Source: a candidate division Hyd24-12 bacterium UBA5074 (lineage in GTDB: Bacteria > Fermentibacterota > Fermentibacteria > Fermentibacterales > Fermentibacteraceae). From it: 30,821 nt of DNA. The first letter of the stretch is position 1; each line of letters opens with the position of its first letter. This document shows, in pieces, positions 7,363 through 15,337 of the stretch. Where the stretch lies: contig DIAQ01000104.1 of the NCBI GenBank assembly GCA_002414865.1, forward strand, positions 1-30,821. Reading direction: 5' to 3'. The translations under genes were made by a program, and so were the position numbers. Under the pieces are notes generated by a model. It was given only the letters and a program-made list of their open reading frames with translations. It was not told where the DNA came from and made no database searches.

Positions 7363-8279
7363 GGCAGGTTCGAGGGCGGGAAGAAGCTGAGGATGAGCAT
7401 CACGGCGGCAAGCCACAGGACGATGTTGGCCAGGAGAGGCTTGTCCGTGAGGACGATCCGGTCGGGGCTCCCGCCCAGACCCCTTGTGTGAACCAGGAAA
7501 AGATAGCGGAAGATGCCGAAGGCGACGAACGGGATCGTCGTCCAGAGCATGGGCGAGACCTGCTGCGCAGTCCGCTCGCTGACGGTGTAGATGGCGAAAG
7601 ACATCAGGCTTGCAGCGGTGGCGACCCCGATCATCTCGTCGAGCAGATGCGGCGTGTACTCCCTGAGGATGCTCCTGTGCTCGCGGGCGCTGTCGCCCAG
7701 CGAGACGACCTCGGCCCTCCTCTTCGAGAACGCGAGGAACAGGGCGAGGAAGAACGTGCACATGAACAGCCAGGGAGAGAGGGTTATCGAGAGACCCGTG
7801 TCGGCCGCGAGCTCGGCGCCTGCAAGGGCTCTCAGGACGAAGCCCATGGCGATGACCAGGCTGTCGAGGATCACCACCTGCTTCAGCCCGAGCGAGTACA
7901 TGGCCTGCAGGGCCAGGTACGAGACCCCCACCACGGCGAACCTCGGCGCAAGCGTGAAGGAGGCTCCCAGAACCCCTCCCGCGATGACGACCGCGGCCGC
8001 CAGCGCGGCCCCGGGGCTCAGCGCCCCGGAAGCCACCGGACGAAGCCTCTTCTCCGGGTGCAACCCGTCGCGCTTCCTGTCCATGACGTCGTTCAGCAGG
8101 TATACGGAGCCCGCGAGAAGCGAGAAGGCCAGCGCGCCCAGGGCCGCCGAGAGTATGGCTGCCGGGCTCCACTGCCGTCCGAAGAGGACCGCCGCGAAGA
8201 CGAACAGGTTCTTGGTCCACGACCTGGGTCTCAGGCTGCGGAATATCCCTGCGATGGTTGCGGATGCTCTGCCGATCAT
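7359..8279 (-). CDS. UbiA-family prenyltransferase, decaprenyl-phosphate phosphoribosyltransferase-like
   Basis: This 306-residue integral membrane protein has about eight to nine hydrophobic segments. The first Asp-rich motif is NDVMDRKRDGLHPEKRLRP (about residues 63-81). The His-Pro-x-Lys-x-x-Arg-Pro extension is typical of the DPPR synthase branch (Mycobacterium Rv3806c), which moves 5-phosphoribose from PRPP to polyprenyl phosphate. The YSLGLKQVVILDSLVIAMGFVLRALAGA segment also fits that branch better than quinone or heme prenyltransferases. In mycobacteria the product feeds arabinan synthesis. Its role here is not shown, and no DprE1/E2-like genes are nearby. It is coupled to ispE by a 4-base overlap, so isoprenoid supply and use are co-expressed. 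No good ribosome site precedes the ATG, which may mean a leaderless transcript. Confidence 0.82.
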   Translation of the reverse strand: MIGRASATIAGIFRSLRPRSWTKNLFVFAAVLFGRQWSPAAILSAALGALAFSLLAGSVYLLNDVMDRKRDGLHPEKRLRPVASGALSPGAALAAAVVIAGGVLGASFTLAPRFAVVGVSYLALQAMYSLGLKQVVILDSLVIAMGFVLRALAGAELAADTGLSITLSPWLFMCTFFLALFLAFSKRRAEVVSLGDSAREHRSILREYTPHLLDEMIGVATAASLMSFAIYTVSERTAQQVSPMLWTTIPFVAFGIFRYLFLVHTRGLGGSPDRIVLTDKPLLANIVLWLAAVMLILSFFPPSNLP

Positions 8280-8347
8280 GGACTGGAAATTACGCTGGGA
8301 AGGCGGCAGGCACAACCCCGCACCTCCCCGGGAAGCGGCCGGCAGGA

Positions 8348-8353
8348 TATACT
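8348..8353 (+). promoter_or_regulatory. Candidate -10 element for the Na/Pi transporter operon
   Basis: TATACT at 8348-8353 matches five of six -10 consensus bases and lies 25 bases ahead of the TTG start, in the 99-base divergent gap. I see no convincing -35 element at the expected distance. Confidence 0.35.
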
Positions 8354-8378
8354 TCACACCTTCCAAACGGAGGTCCTG

Positions 8379-10430
8379 TTGAAAGCGACACTGCTTCTCG
8401 CATGCCTGATGGCCGCCTTCTGCCGGGCCTCCACCTGCGTGTCGCTCTCGGGTGATCTGCAGACCGGGAACGTCGGCGCTGCCCTGCACGATCCCCTGGT
8501 CGTGACCGTCCAGGACTCGGCCACCGGGCTGCCCGTCCGCGATGCCCAGGTCTATCTGTCTCTCCCCTTGGGCTCCGACGGCGGCCTCCTCCCCATGGAG
8601 GACTACGCCAGCGCAGCCCTCGAGACCGACTCCGCCACCGGGAAGATCCTGCGCCTGATGGTCCTCACGGACGAACAGGGCCGCGCGGGAACGAGGCTGG
8701 AGCTGCCCTCCGGGATGGGCGACACGGAGGTCTCCGTACAGGTCCTCTCGAGGGGCGGCCGGCCCGTATCCACGCGCTTCTCGCACGTGGTCCTGGACAT
8801 CAAGGTCATCTCGTTCCAGATGATAGGCGGTCTGGCCCTGTTCCTCCTGGGCATGAAGATGATGTCCGACGGCCTGCAGCACGCGGCCGGCAACAGGATG
8901 AAGACGATACTCGGCCACATCGCCGGGAACAGGTTCTCGGGGCTCCTGGCGGGCGTCGTCGTCACCGGGATCATCCAGAGCTCCAGCGCCACCTCCGTCA
9001 TACTCGTCAGCTTCGTCAACGCCGGCCTGATGTCCCTCCAGCAGGCCATCGGTGTCATACTCGGCGCCAACATAGGAACCACCGTTACAGGCCAGCTCAT
9101 CGCCTTCAAGATAACCGAGCTCGCCTTCCCCATGGTGGCTCTGGGATTCCTCTGGAGCATCGTCGGCCGGTCCAGCGCCTCGCGCTTCTGGGGCAGGGTG
9201 CTGCTCGGTCTAGGGATACTCCTCCTCGGGATGAACACGATGAAGGACGGTCTCGACCCGCTGCGGAACAGCGAGCCCGTGCGGAATTTCTTCATGGCGT
9301 TCAGCACCTCCCCGTTCCTGGGCATCCTCGCCGGCACGATAGTCACCTGCGTCATCCAGAGCTCCAGCGCGACCGTGGGCCTCGTGATGACACTGGCCGG
9401 GGCGGGTCTGATCACGCTGAACGGCGCGGTCTACCTGGTTCTCGGCGACAACATAGGAACCACCATCACGGCCCAGCTCGCGGCCATCGGCACCAACAAG
9501 GCAGCCAGGCGTGCGGCCATGGCCCACACGATGTTCAACCTGATAGGGGCCACCTATTTCGGCCTGCTCCTCGCCAGGCCCGGCAGCTTCTATATGAGAC
9601 TCGTCGAGTCTTCGTCGGGCGAGCCCATGCGCCAGGTCGCCAATGCGCATTCACTCTTCAACATATTCAACGCCATAGTCTTCCTCCCGCTCGTACCTCT
9701 GCTCGCCAAACTCTGCGAGATGCTCGTCCCGGGCACCGACCGGGTCCAGGAGGAGTCCGAGGTGAACCTCAACGACCACCTGCTGGACAAGCCCGCGCTC
9801 GCGGTCGGCGAGATAGAGCGCACCGTCGTGAGGATGGCGAGATACACCGGGAAATGCGTGAAGGGAGCCATGGGGTATTTCAGAACCGGGAAGCCGCGCT
9901 CCTCGGAGATACTCTCGATGGAGGACCGGGTGGACGAGATGCAGAGCGCGATAACCGTCTACGCCTCCCGGCTGTTCAGCCAGGACCTGGACAAGGAGGT
10001 CTCGCTGAAGCTGCCCGTCCTGCTCCACACGATCAACGACCTCGAGAGGATGTCCGACCAGGCGGTGAACATGATCGAGGCGAGGGAGAGGCTCGGAGAC
10101 GGGATCCAGAGCTCCGACCCCGACCTGCTGGATTCGGCCGTCAAGGCCATCTCCATCGTCGAGAGGATGTTCACGGCAGCCTCCGAGGCCCTCGAGAAGC
10201 ACGACAGGACGGCCGCCGAGTCCGTCCTGGCCATGGAGGCCAGGCTGAACGCTCTGGATTCGGATGCCCGCTCCCTGTACACGAAGGCCCTCTGCTCGCC
10301 ACGGGAGAGGGGGCTCAACGGGCTTGCGATCCTCGATTTCGTGAACTACTGCGAAAAGGTGGGGGACCACCTCACCAACATCGCCCAGTCGGTCATAGGC
10401 GGAGGGATCTGGCATGGGGACGGCGACTGA
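8379..10430 (+). CDS. Na/Pi-cotransporter family protein with N-terminal Ig-like domain and C-terminal PhoU-like domain
   Basis: The TTG at 8379 is chosen because GGAGG lies just upstream and it opens a signal-like segment (KATLLLACLMAAF). Frame upstream of it is antisense to the prenyltransferase. The 683-residue product has three parts. Residues ~35-138 look like an invasin-type (Big_1) Ig-like fold: LVVTVQDSATGLPVRDAQVY, then LTDEQGRAGTRLELP. Residues ~145-480 form the membrane transporter, with the two inverted repeats of the NptA/YjbB family: IIQSSSATSV (about 199) with GANIGTT, and VIQSSSATVG (about 326) with GDNIGTT. Residues ~490-680 are helical and PhoU-like. The family moves phosphate, often with sodium. 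The exported Ig-like domain ahead of the transporter is unusual. DUF3006 and rsmI genes overlap downstream. Confidence 0.88.
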   Translation: MKATLLLACLMAAFCRASTCVSLSGDLQTGNVGAALHDPLVVTVQDSATGLPVRDAQVYLSLPLGSDGGLLPMEDYASAALETDSATGKILRLMVLTDEQGRAGTRLELPSGMGDTEVSVQVLSRGGRPVSTRFSHVVLDIKVISFQMIGGLALFLLGMKMMSDGLQHAAGNRMKTILGHIAGNRFSGLLAGVVVTGIIQSSSATSVILVSFVNAGLMSLQQAIGVILGANIGTTVTGQLIAFKITELAFPMVALGFLWSIVGRSSASRFWGRVLLGLGILLLGMNTMKDGLDPLRNSEPVRNFFMAFSTSPFLGILAGTIVTCVIQSSSATVGLVMTLAGAGLITLNGAVYLVLGDNIGTTITAQLAAIGTNKAARRAAMAHTMFNLIGATYFGLLLARPGSFYMRLVESSSGEPMRQVANAHSLFNIFNAIVFLPLVPLLAKLCEMLVPGTDRVQEESEVNLNDHLLDKPALAVGEIERTVVRMARYTGKCVKGAMGYFRTGKPRSSEILSMEDRVDEMQSAITVYASRLFSQDLDKEVSLKLPVLLHTINDLERMSDQAVNMIEARERLGDGIQSSDPDLLDSAVKAISIVERMFTAASEALEKHDRTAAESVLAMEARLNALDSDARSLYTKALCSPRERGLNGLAILDFVNYCEKVGDHLTNIAQSVIGGGIWHGDGD

Positions 10431-10656
10431 GGGCTGCGGCGACGGCGTCTTCTTCGTCACACTCGACAGGGTGGAGGAAGGGATCGCCGTCCTGATAACC
10501 GACGACGGATTCCAGTGGCATCTCCCGGAGGCGATACTGCCCCCCGGCCTCGACGACGGGACGGTCCTGCTCGTGAGGATGACGCCGGACGAGGACGAGA
10601 CCGCGCTGAGAACCGAGAGGCTCGAGGAGACGCGCCGCAGGCTGCTCTCGAGATGA
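10414..10656 (+). CDS. Small DUF3006-type protein
   Basis: This 80-residue protein follows the DUF3006 pattern: a short beta segment beginning FFVTLDRVEEGIAVLITDDG, then WHLPEAILPPGLDDGTVLLV, and a charged helical tail (DEDETALRTERLEETRRRLL). It has no signal or membrane segment. The family has no known activity. The gene starts 17 bases inside the end of the transporter gene and its stop overlaps the rsmI start by 4 bases, so all three are probably translated from one mRNA. The start codon ATG 10414 is preceded by GGAGGG. Confidence 0.75.
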   Translation: MGTATEGCGDGVFFVTLDRVEEGIAVLITDDGFQWHLPEAILPPGLDDGTVLLVRMTPDEDETALRTERLEETRRRLLSR

Positions 10657-11336
10657 CGGCCGAAGGCGGCCGCGGGAGGCTCGTCCTGGTCGGCACCCCA
10701 ATAGGCAACCTCGAGGACCTGGCCCCGCGCGCCTCCCGCATCCTGGCGGAGGCCGACCTCGTTTTCGCGGAGGATACGAGGAGGACCGCGCGACTGGCTC
10801 CCCCCGGCAGGAGGATGTTCAGCTACTACGACTCGAATGCCGCATCACGCCAGCCGATGCTGGCCAGGGCGCTCGAGGACGGACTCATGGTGGCCCTGGT
10901 GACAGATGCGGGGATGCCCGGCATCTCCGATCCCTGCTACCGTGCCGTCAGGACGGCCATCGAGAAGGGGGCCGCCGTAGAGATCGTCCCTGGGCCGTGC
11001 GCGGCGATCTCCGCGCTGGTGGCCTCGGGGTTGCCCACGGACAGGTTTTCGTTCGAGGGATTCCTGCCGAGGAAGAAGGGCCCGGCCTCCAGGAGGCTCG
11101 CCGAGCTGGCGGAGGACTCGAGGACCCTGGTCTTCTACATCCCTCCTCACGACCTGGTCGACGCCCTGGAGATGATGCACTCCATCCTGGGCGACAGGGA
11201 GGCCGTCGTCGCCCGCGAGATGACCAAGGTGCACGAGGAGTTCGCCCGGGGAACGCTCTCGGCGCTGCTTGCGGAGTTCGCGTCCCGCACCCCGCGCGGG
11301 GAGATAACCCTGGTGGTTGCGGGCTTCCGCCCCTGA
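10653..11336 (+). CDS. rsmI: 16S rRNA 2'-O-ribose methyltransferase (C1402), short form
   Basis: RsmI methylates the ribose of C1402 in the decoding centre of 16S rRNA using S-adenosylmethionine. The tetrapyrrole-methylase-like fold is clear: LVLVGTPIGNLEDLAPRA at the N-terminus, FAEDTRRTARL, LVTDAGMPGISDPCYRAV, VPGPCAAISALVASGLPTD and FEGFLPRKKG. The protein has 227 residues and ends at the last strand of the catalytic fold (GEITLVVAGF). Most RsmI proteins have about 270-290 residues with an extra C-terminal helix-turn-helix part, which is missing here. ATG 10653 overlaps the DUF3006 stop (ATGA). Confidence 0.93.
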   Translation: MTAEGGRGRLVLVGTPIGNLEDLAPRASRILAEADLVFAEDTRRTARLAPPGRRMFSYYDSNAASRQPMLARALEDGLMVALVTDAGMPGISDPCYRAVRTAIEKGAAVEIVPGPCAAISALVASGLPTDRFSFEGFLPRKKGPASRRLAELAEDSRTLVFYIPPHDLVDALEMMHSILGDREAVVAREMTKVHEEFARGTLSALLAEFASRTPRGEITLVVAGFRP

Positions 11337-11341
11337 TCGAA

Positions 11342-11371
11342 TTGACGGGTCTCTGTGGGGTGGTCTATGTT
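11342..11371 (+). promoter_or_regulatory. Candidate sigma-70-type promoter for the inositol-lipid genes
   Basis: TTGACG (11342-11347, five of six consensus) is separated by 18 bases from TATGTT (11366-11371, four of six). It lies in the 71-base gap after rsmI and would give a leader of about 30 bases before the TTG start at 11408. It may start the long plus-strand transcription unit. Confidence 0.45.
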
Positions 11372-11407
11372 CACTGATCGTATGCATTCCCGGTTCCTGG
11401 AGGTTCC

Positions 11408-12025
11408 TTGGGCGCTGAGGAAATGAGAGCTGCAGGCAGACGCCTGCTGGCTCCTGTGGTTGATCTGCTCGTGCGGGTCGGCGTGGGTCCGTCGACGGTC
11501 ACCCTGGCCGGACTCGCCCTGACGATAGTCGCCGCCGTCTTCCTTTTCTACGGCCGCTTCCTGGCCTCGGCGGCGGTCTTCATCGCGGGCAGCCTGCTCG
11601 ACGCGCTCGACGGCGAGGTTGCGCGCAGGCGGAACGCGGTGAGCCGCGCCGGCGCCGTGCTCGACTCGAGCTGCGACAGGATCGGCGAGACTCTCATGTA
11701 CGGCGCGATGATAGCCGGGACAGCCGGCAGACTGCGCCCGGGGATACTCCTGCTGGCTCCGCTGGCACTTGGGGGCTCGTACCTGGTCAGCTATGTAAGG
11801 GCCAGGTCGGAAGGTGTCGGAATTGCATGCTCCGTCGGCTTCTTGACGCGGACGGAGCGGCTGGCGCTGCTTTCGGTCGGCCTGGCCGCCGCCGGCCTGT
11901 TGCGGAGCGCAGAGCCTCTGCTGTGGGCATGCGCAATCGTGGCCGCCGGTTCCTGGGCAACCGGGATACAGAGGATTCTCAGAGTCTTCTCTGAGGACAG
12001 GGTTTCCGTAGGGAGAAAGGGCTGA
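11408..12025 (+). CDS. CDP-alcohol phosphatidyltransferase, probable phosphatidylinositol phosphate synthase
   Basis: This 205-residue membrane enzyme has the full family signature D-x2-D-G-x2-A-R-x8-G-x3-D-x3-D, seen as DALDGEVAR, then GAVLDSSCD (about residues 60-86). These Asp residues bind the metal and the CDP-diacylglycerol. Hydrophobic segments before and after fit about six helices. The next gene is myo-inositol-1-phosphate synthase. That pairing points to transfer of a phosphatidyl group to inositol 1-phosphate, as in actinobacterial PgsA1. Phosphatidylglycerophosphate synthase or an ether-lipid-type inositol enzyme remain possible. The start is taken as TTG 11408 behind GGAGG. The in-frame ATG at 11423 would lose only five residues. 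Confidence 0.85.
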   Translation: MGAEEMRAAGRRLLAPVVDLLVRVGVGPSTVTLAGLALTIVAAVFLFYGRFLASAAVFIAGSLLDALDGEVARRRNAVSRAGAVLDSSCDRIGETLMYGAMIAGTAGRLRPGILLLAPLALGGSYLVSYVRARSEGVGIACSVGFLTRTERLALLSVGLAAAGLLRSAEPLLWACAIVAAGSWATGIQRILRVFSEDRVSVGRKG

Positions 12026-12066
12026 CGCCTCGGGCGGGCTCCAGGTTCGTAAACGGGAGGACTTTC

Positions 12067-13161
12067 ATGGCGGACAAGAAGGTAAGAGTTGCGATCATCG
12101 GCGTCGGGAACTGCGCGAGCAGCCTGGTCCAGGGCGTCGAATACTACAAGAATGCGAGCCCGGACCAGCGCATCCCGGGCCTCATGCACGTCGACCTCGG
12201 CGGTTACCACATACATGACGTAGAGTTCTCCGCCGCCTTCGACATCAATGTCACCAAGGTCGGGAAGGACCTCTCGGAGGCCATTTTCGCCGATCCCAAC
12301 TGCACGTTCAAGTTCACCGACGTTCCCCGCATCGGCGTCACGGTCGAGAGGGGCATGACGCATGACGGCCTGGGCAAGTACCTGGCCCCGATCATCAAGA
12401 AGGCCCCCGGCCCCACCGCGGACATCGTCGGCATCCTCCGAGACACCAAGACCGACGTCGTGGTGAACTACCTGCCCGTCGGCAGCGAAGAGGCCACCAA
12501 GTGGTACGTCGAGCAGATCCTCGAGGCGGGATGCGCCCTCGTCAACGCCATCCCGGTGTTCATAGCCCGCGAGCCGTACTGGCAGAAGAGGTTCAAGGAC
12601 CGCAACCTGCCAGTCATGGGCGACGACATCAAGAGCCAGGTCGGGGCCACCATCCTCCACAGGGTGCTCACGCGCCTCTTCGAGGACCGGGCCGTCCGTC
12701 TCGACAGGACCTACCAGCTCAACGTCGGCGGGAACACGGACTTCCTCAACATGCTCGAGCGCGAGCGCCTCGAGTCCAAGAAGATATCCAAGACCAACGC
12801 CGTCACTTCGCAGCTCCCCAACGGCCTGGCGCCGCGCAACGTCCACATCGGTCCGAGTGACTACATCGAGTGGCTCGACGATCGCAAGTGGTGCTACATC
12901 CGCATGGAAGGCACCACCTTCGGCGATGTCCCCCTGAACCTGGAATGCAAGCTCGAAGTCTGGGACAGCCCCAACTCCGCCGGTGTGATCATCGACGCGG
13001 TCCGCTGCGCGAAGCTCGCGCTGGACAATGGCATCTCCGGGCAGTTGGAGGCCCCTTCCTCGTACTTCTTCAAGTCTCCTCCCGTCCAGTACTACGACGA
13101 CAAGTGCCGCGAGATGACCGAGGAGTTCATCCGCCAGTACGGTGCTCCAGCGGGGAAGTGA
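12067..13161 (+). CDS. ino1: myo-Inositol-1-phosphate synthase
   Basis: The enzyme turns glucose 6-phosphate into 1L-myo-inositol 1-phosphate with bound NAD. The 364-residue protein matches the short prokaryotic form. It has the NAD-binding VRVAIIGVGNCASSLVQGV at the N-terminus, a central VVNYLPVGSEEAT and NAIPVFIAR, the active-site GDDIKSQVGATILHR (about residues 200-214), then LNVGGNTDFLNM and SKKISKTNAVTSQ. The Lys residues in these last segments are the family's catalytic and substrate-binding lysines. A GGGAGG ribosome site precedes ATG 12067. Following the CDP-alcohol transferase gene by 41 bases, it very probably supplies the inositol phosphate used there. Confidence 0.96.
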   Translation: MADKKVRVAIIGVGNCASSLVQGVEYYKNASPDQRIPGLMHVDLGGYHIHDVEFSAAFDINVTKVGKDLSEAIFADPNCTFKFTDVPRIGVTVERGMTHDGLGKYLAPIIKKAPGPTADIVGILRDTKTDVVVNYLPVGSEEATKWYVEQILEAGCALVNAIPVFIAREPYWQKRFKDRNLPVMGDDIKSQVGATILHRVLTRLFEDRAVRLDRTYQLNVGGNTDFLNMLERERLESKKISKTNAVTSQLPNGLAPRNVHIGPSDYIEWLDDRKWCYIRMEGTTFGDVPLNLECKLEVWDSPNSAGVIIDAVRCAKLALDNGISGQLEAPSSYFFKSPPVQYYDDKCREMTEEFIRQYGAPAGK

Positions 13162-13186
13162 CGCTCCCGCAGGCTGGAGCCGTACC

Positions 13187-13861
13187 GTGAGAGGGCTCTT
13201 CGCCACATTCGAGGGCGTCGAGGGAGCAGGCAAGTCCACGCGCTGCCGCGCCCTCTTCGACAGCCTGCGGAGGATGGGCTCGGAGGTCGTGCACACGAGG
13301 GAGCCCGGCGGTCCGCCGGTGTCGGAGCGGATCCGCGAAACGCTCCTCGACCCCTCTCTCCAGGTGCCGGCGATGACGGAGCTGCTGCTCTATCTCGCTT
13401 CCAGGTCGGCCGATGTCGATCTCGTGATAAGGCCTTCGCTGGATGCCGGGAGGCATGTCGTCTGCGAAAGGTTCTCCCATGCCACCATCGCCTACCAGGC
13501 GGGGGGCAGGGGCCTCGAGCGGGAGTCGGTGGAGAAGGCCTGCCTCCTGGCCACCGGAGGCCTGTCGCCCGACATAACGTTCCTCCTGGACATCGATCCC
13601 GAGGAGGGTCTCGGAAGGCTTCACGGAAGGAGCTGTCGAGACAGGATCGAGAGAGAGAGCCTCGACTTCCACATGAGGGTCAGGCAGACATATCTGGAGC
13701 TGGCCGGGCGGGAGCCGGGTATCAGGGTGATCGACGCTTCGCTCCCGGGCGACATCCAGGATGCGAAGATTCTCGCCGGGTTCCTCGACGAGATGAGGAA
13801 GAGGGCTGTTTGCCGCCGATCCCCGCCTGTCGGGGAGGGCGCTCTCGAAACGGAGATCTAG
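13187..13861 (+). CDS. tmk: Thymidylate kinase
   Basis: Tmk phosphorylates dTMP to dTDP for DNA synthesis. The start is GTG 13187, with GGAG upstream; the open frame continues back to 13142 but overlaps the ino1 end. The 224-residue product has the P-loop ATFEGVEGAGKSTR, then HTREPGGPPVSERIR, and CERFSHATIAYQAGGRG (Glu in place of the more common Asp of the DRY/DRF motif). It also has FLLDIDPEEGLGRL and the lid segment RDRIERESLDFH with its Arg residues. It starts 25 bases after ino1 and ends 4 bases before the protease gene. Confidence 0.94.
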   Translation: MRGLFATFEGVEGAGKSTRCRALFDSLRRMGSEVVHTREPGGPPVSERIRETLLDPSLQVPAMTELLLYLASRSADVDLVIRPSLDAGRHVVCERFSHATIAYQAGGRGLERESVEKACLLATGGLSPDITFLLDIDPEEGLGRLHGRSCRDRIERESLDFHMRVRQTYLELAGREPGIRVIDASLPGDIQDAKILAGFLDEMRKRAVCRRSPPVGEGALETEI

Positions 13862-13865
13862 TCCG

Positions 13866-15335
13866 ATGAGGAAATACCTGCCAGGCTGGTTCGCGGCTCT
13901 CCTGGGAGCGATGGCGCTCGTTGCATCCCTTGCCGCGGGTCCCGCTCAGGCCCTGCCCGAAGAGCCCGCCGCGCGCACCTCGGCTGCCGAGCTCTTCTTC
14001 GATGTCTATTCCATGACCCGCTCCGCGTATGTGGACACGGTCGAGGCAGGGGCTCTCATCGAAGCAGCCCTGGAGGGCATGCTCCAGTCCCTCGATCCCA
14101 ACAGCATGCTCCTCACCCCCGAGCAGTACAGCGATCTCAGGATACAGCTCGACGGCTCCTTCGAAGGCGTGGGGATAACCATCGGGCAGCGCGAGGGCTG
14201 GCTCACCGTCATCTCTCCTCTCGAGGGCACTCCCGCCTACCGCCGGGGCGTCCGCTCCGGAGACCGCATCGTCGCGATCGACGGGGGGACCACGGAAGGA
14301 CTCACCACGGACGAGGCCGTCTCCCGCATCAGGGGACCGCAGGGCACGACCGTGAACCTGACGATCCTGCGCCCCGGGGTCATCGACACCCTGAGCATCC
14401 AGATCGAGCGCGACGTCATCGACTATCCGTCCGTATCCTCCTCCTTCATGCTCACGGACAGCACGGGATATGTCAGGCTCACGCGCTTCTCCGAGGACTC
14501 GCCGCGCGAGGTCCTCGATGCCATCTCCGCACTGCGCGACTCCGGCATGACCCGGCTCGTCTTCGACCTCAGGAGCAATTCCGGAGGCCTGTTCGAGCCC
14601 GCCATAGACGTTTCCGACATCTTCCTGCCGGCCGGGGCCCTGGTGGTCACCACGCGAGGCCAGGCCGTGGGCGAGAGGAGCTACTACGCGAGGCGCGGAG
14701 TCCTGTTCGAAGGCAGCGTCGCGGTGCTGGTGGACGGGGGGACGGCCAGCTCGGCCGAGATAGTGGCCGGAGCCCTTCAGGACCAGAACGCGGCGGAGAT
14801 CATCGGGACCAGGACGTTCGGCAAGGGCTCCGTGCAGTCGCTGTCCGATCTCGGCGATTATCCAGGGCTCGGGCATTATGCCGTGAAGCTCACCACGGCG
14901 AGGTACTACACCCCGTCGGGGCACTGCATCGACCGGACGCTGCGGGACGATTTCCTCGAGCCCGGCGCCGAGGAGGACTGGGGCATCTCTCCGGACTATG
15001 AGGTGGAGGTTCCCGCGATAGACGCCCAGCTCGTGACCAGGCTCGAGGAGGACGCCTCCTTCTTCGACTTCGCCACCCGGTACACGCTCGAGAACGACGT
15101 CCCGGCCGACTTCTGGCCGGGAGAGGAGGTCCTCGCCGCCTTCAGGCAGTTCCTCGACGAATCCGGCTTCGAGTACACGCCGGAGGAGTTCGCCGCCAGC
15201 CAGCCCTACATCGAGAGGGCCCTGCTGCGCGAGATAGCCCTCAGGGTCTGGACCTCCGATGCATACTACAGGGTCATCGCGCCGCATGACGAGTACATTC
15301 AGAAGGCACTGCAGGTGCTGCAGGAAGGCTCATAG
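13866..15335 (+). CDS. S41-family C-terminal processing protease with PDZ domain
   Basis: This 489-residue exported serine protease has a signal peptide (hydrophobic run about residues 8-24, cleavage likely after GPAQA). An N-terminal helical part follows, with LDPNSMLLTPEQYSDL (about 76-91). The PDZ domain starts at FEGVGITIGQREGWLTVISP (99-118) and includes YRRGVRSGDRIVAIDG. The catalytic core contains YVRLTRFSED, LVFDLRSNSGGLFEPAI, VDGGTASSAEIVAGALQD (Ser around 295-296) and RTFGKGSVQ (Lys320), which form the Ser-Lys dyad of the family. An extension of about 120 residues after the core is longer than in minimal CtpA. It would act in the periplasm on C-termini of envelope or secreted proteins. 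It sits between tmk and the sugar mutase. Confidence 0.93.
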   Translation: MRKYLPGWFAALLGAMALVASLAAGPAQALPEEPAARTSAAELFFDVYSMTRSAYVDTVEAGALIEAALEGMLQSLDPNSMLLTPEQYSDLRIQLDGSFEGVGITIGQREGWLTVISPLEGTPAYRRGVRSGDRIVAIDGGTTEGLTTDEAVSRIRGPQGTTVNLTILRPGVIDTLSIQIERDVIDYPSVSSSFMLTDSTGYVRLTRFSEDSPREVLDAISALRDSGMTRLVFDLRSNSGGLFEPAIDVSDIFLPAGALVVTTRGQAVGERSYYARRGVLFEGSVAVLVDGGTASSAEIVAGALQDQNAAEIIGTRTFGKGSVQSLSDLGDYPGLGHYAVKLTTARYYTPSGHCIDRTLRDDFLEPGAEEDWGISPDYEVEVPAIDAQLVTRLEEDASFFDFATRYTLENDVPADFWPGEEVLAAFRQFLDESGFEYTPEEFAASQPYIERALLREIALRVWTSDAYYRVIAPHDEYIQKALQVLQEGS

Positions 15336-15337
15336 GG

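Noticed and set aside
7488..8378. In-frame extension of the Na/Pi transporter gene upstream of 8379
   Set aside because: It is antisense to the prenyltransferase gene and encodes charged low-complexity sequence. The TTG at 8379 has a good ribosome site and a signal-like segment.
11791..15287. Minus-strand open frames of about 500 codons opposite ino1, tmk and the S41 protease
   Set aside because: Same cause. Strong plus-strand homology, good ribosome sites and tight gene spacing explain this region fully.
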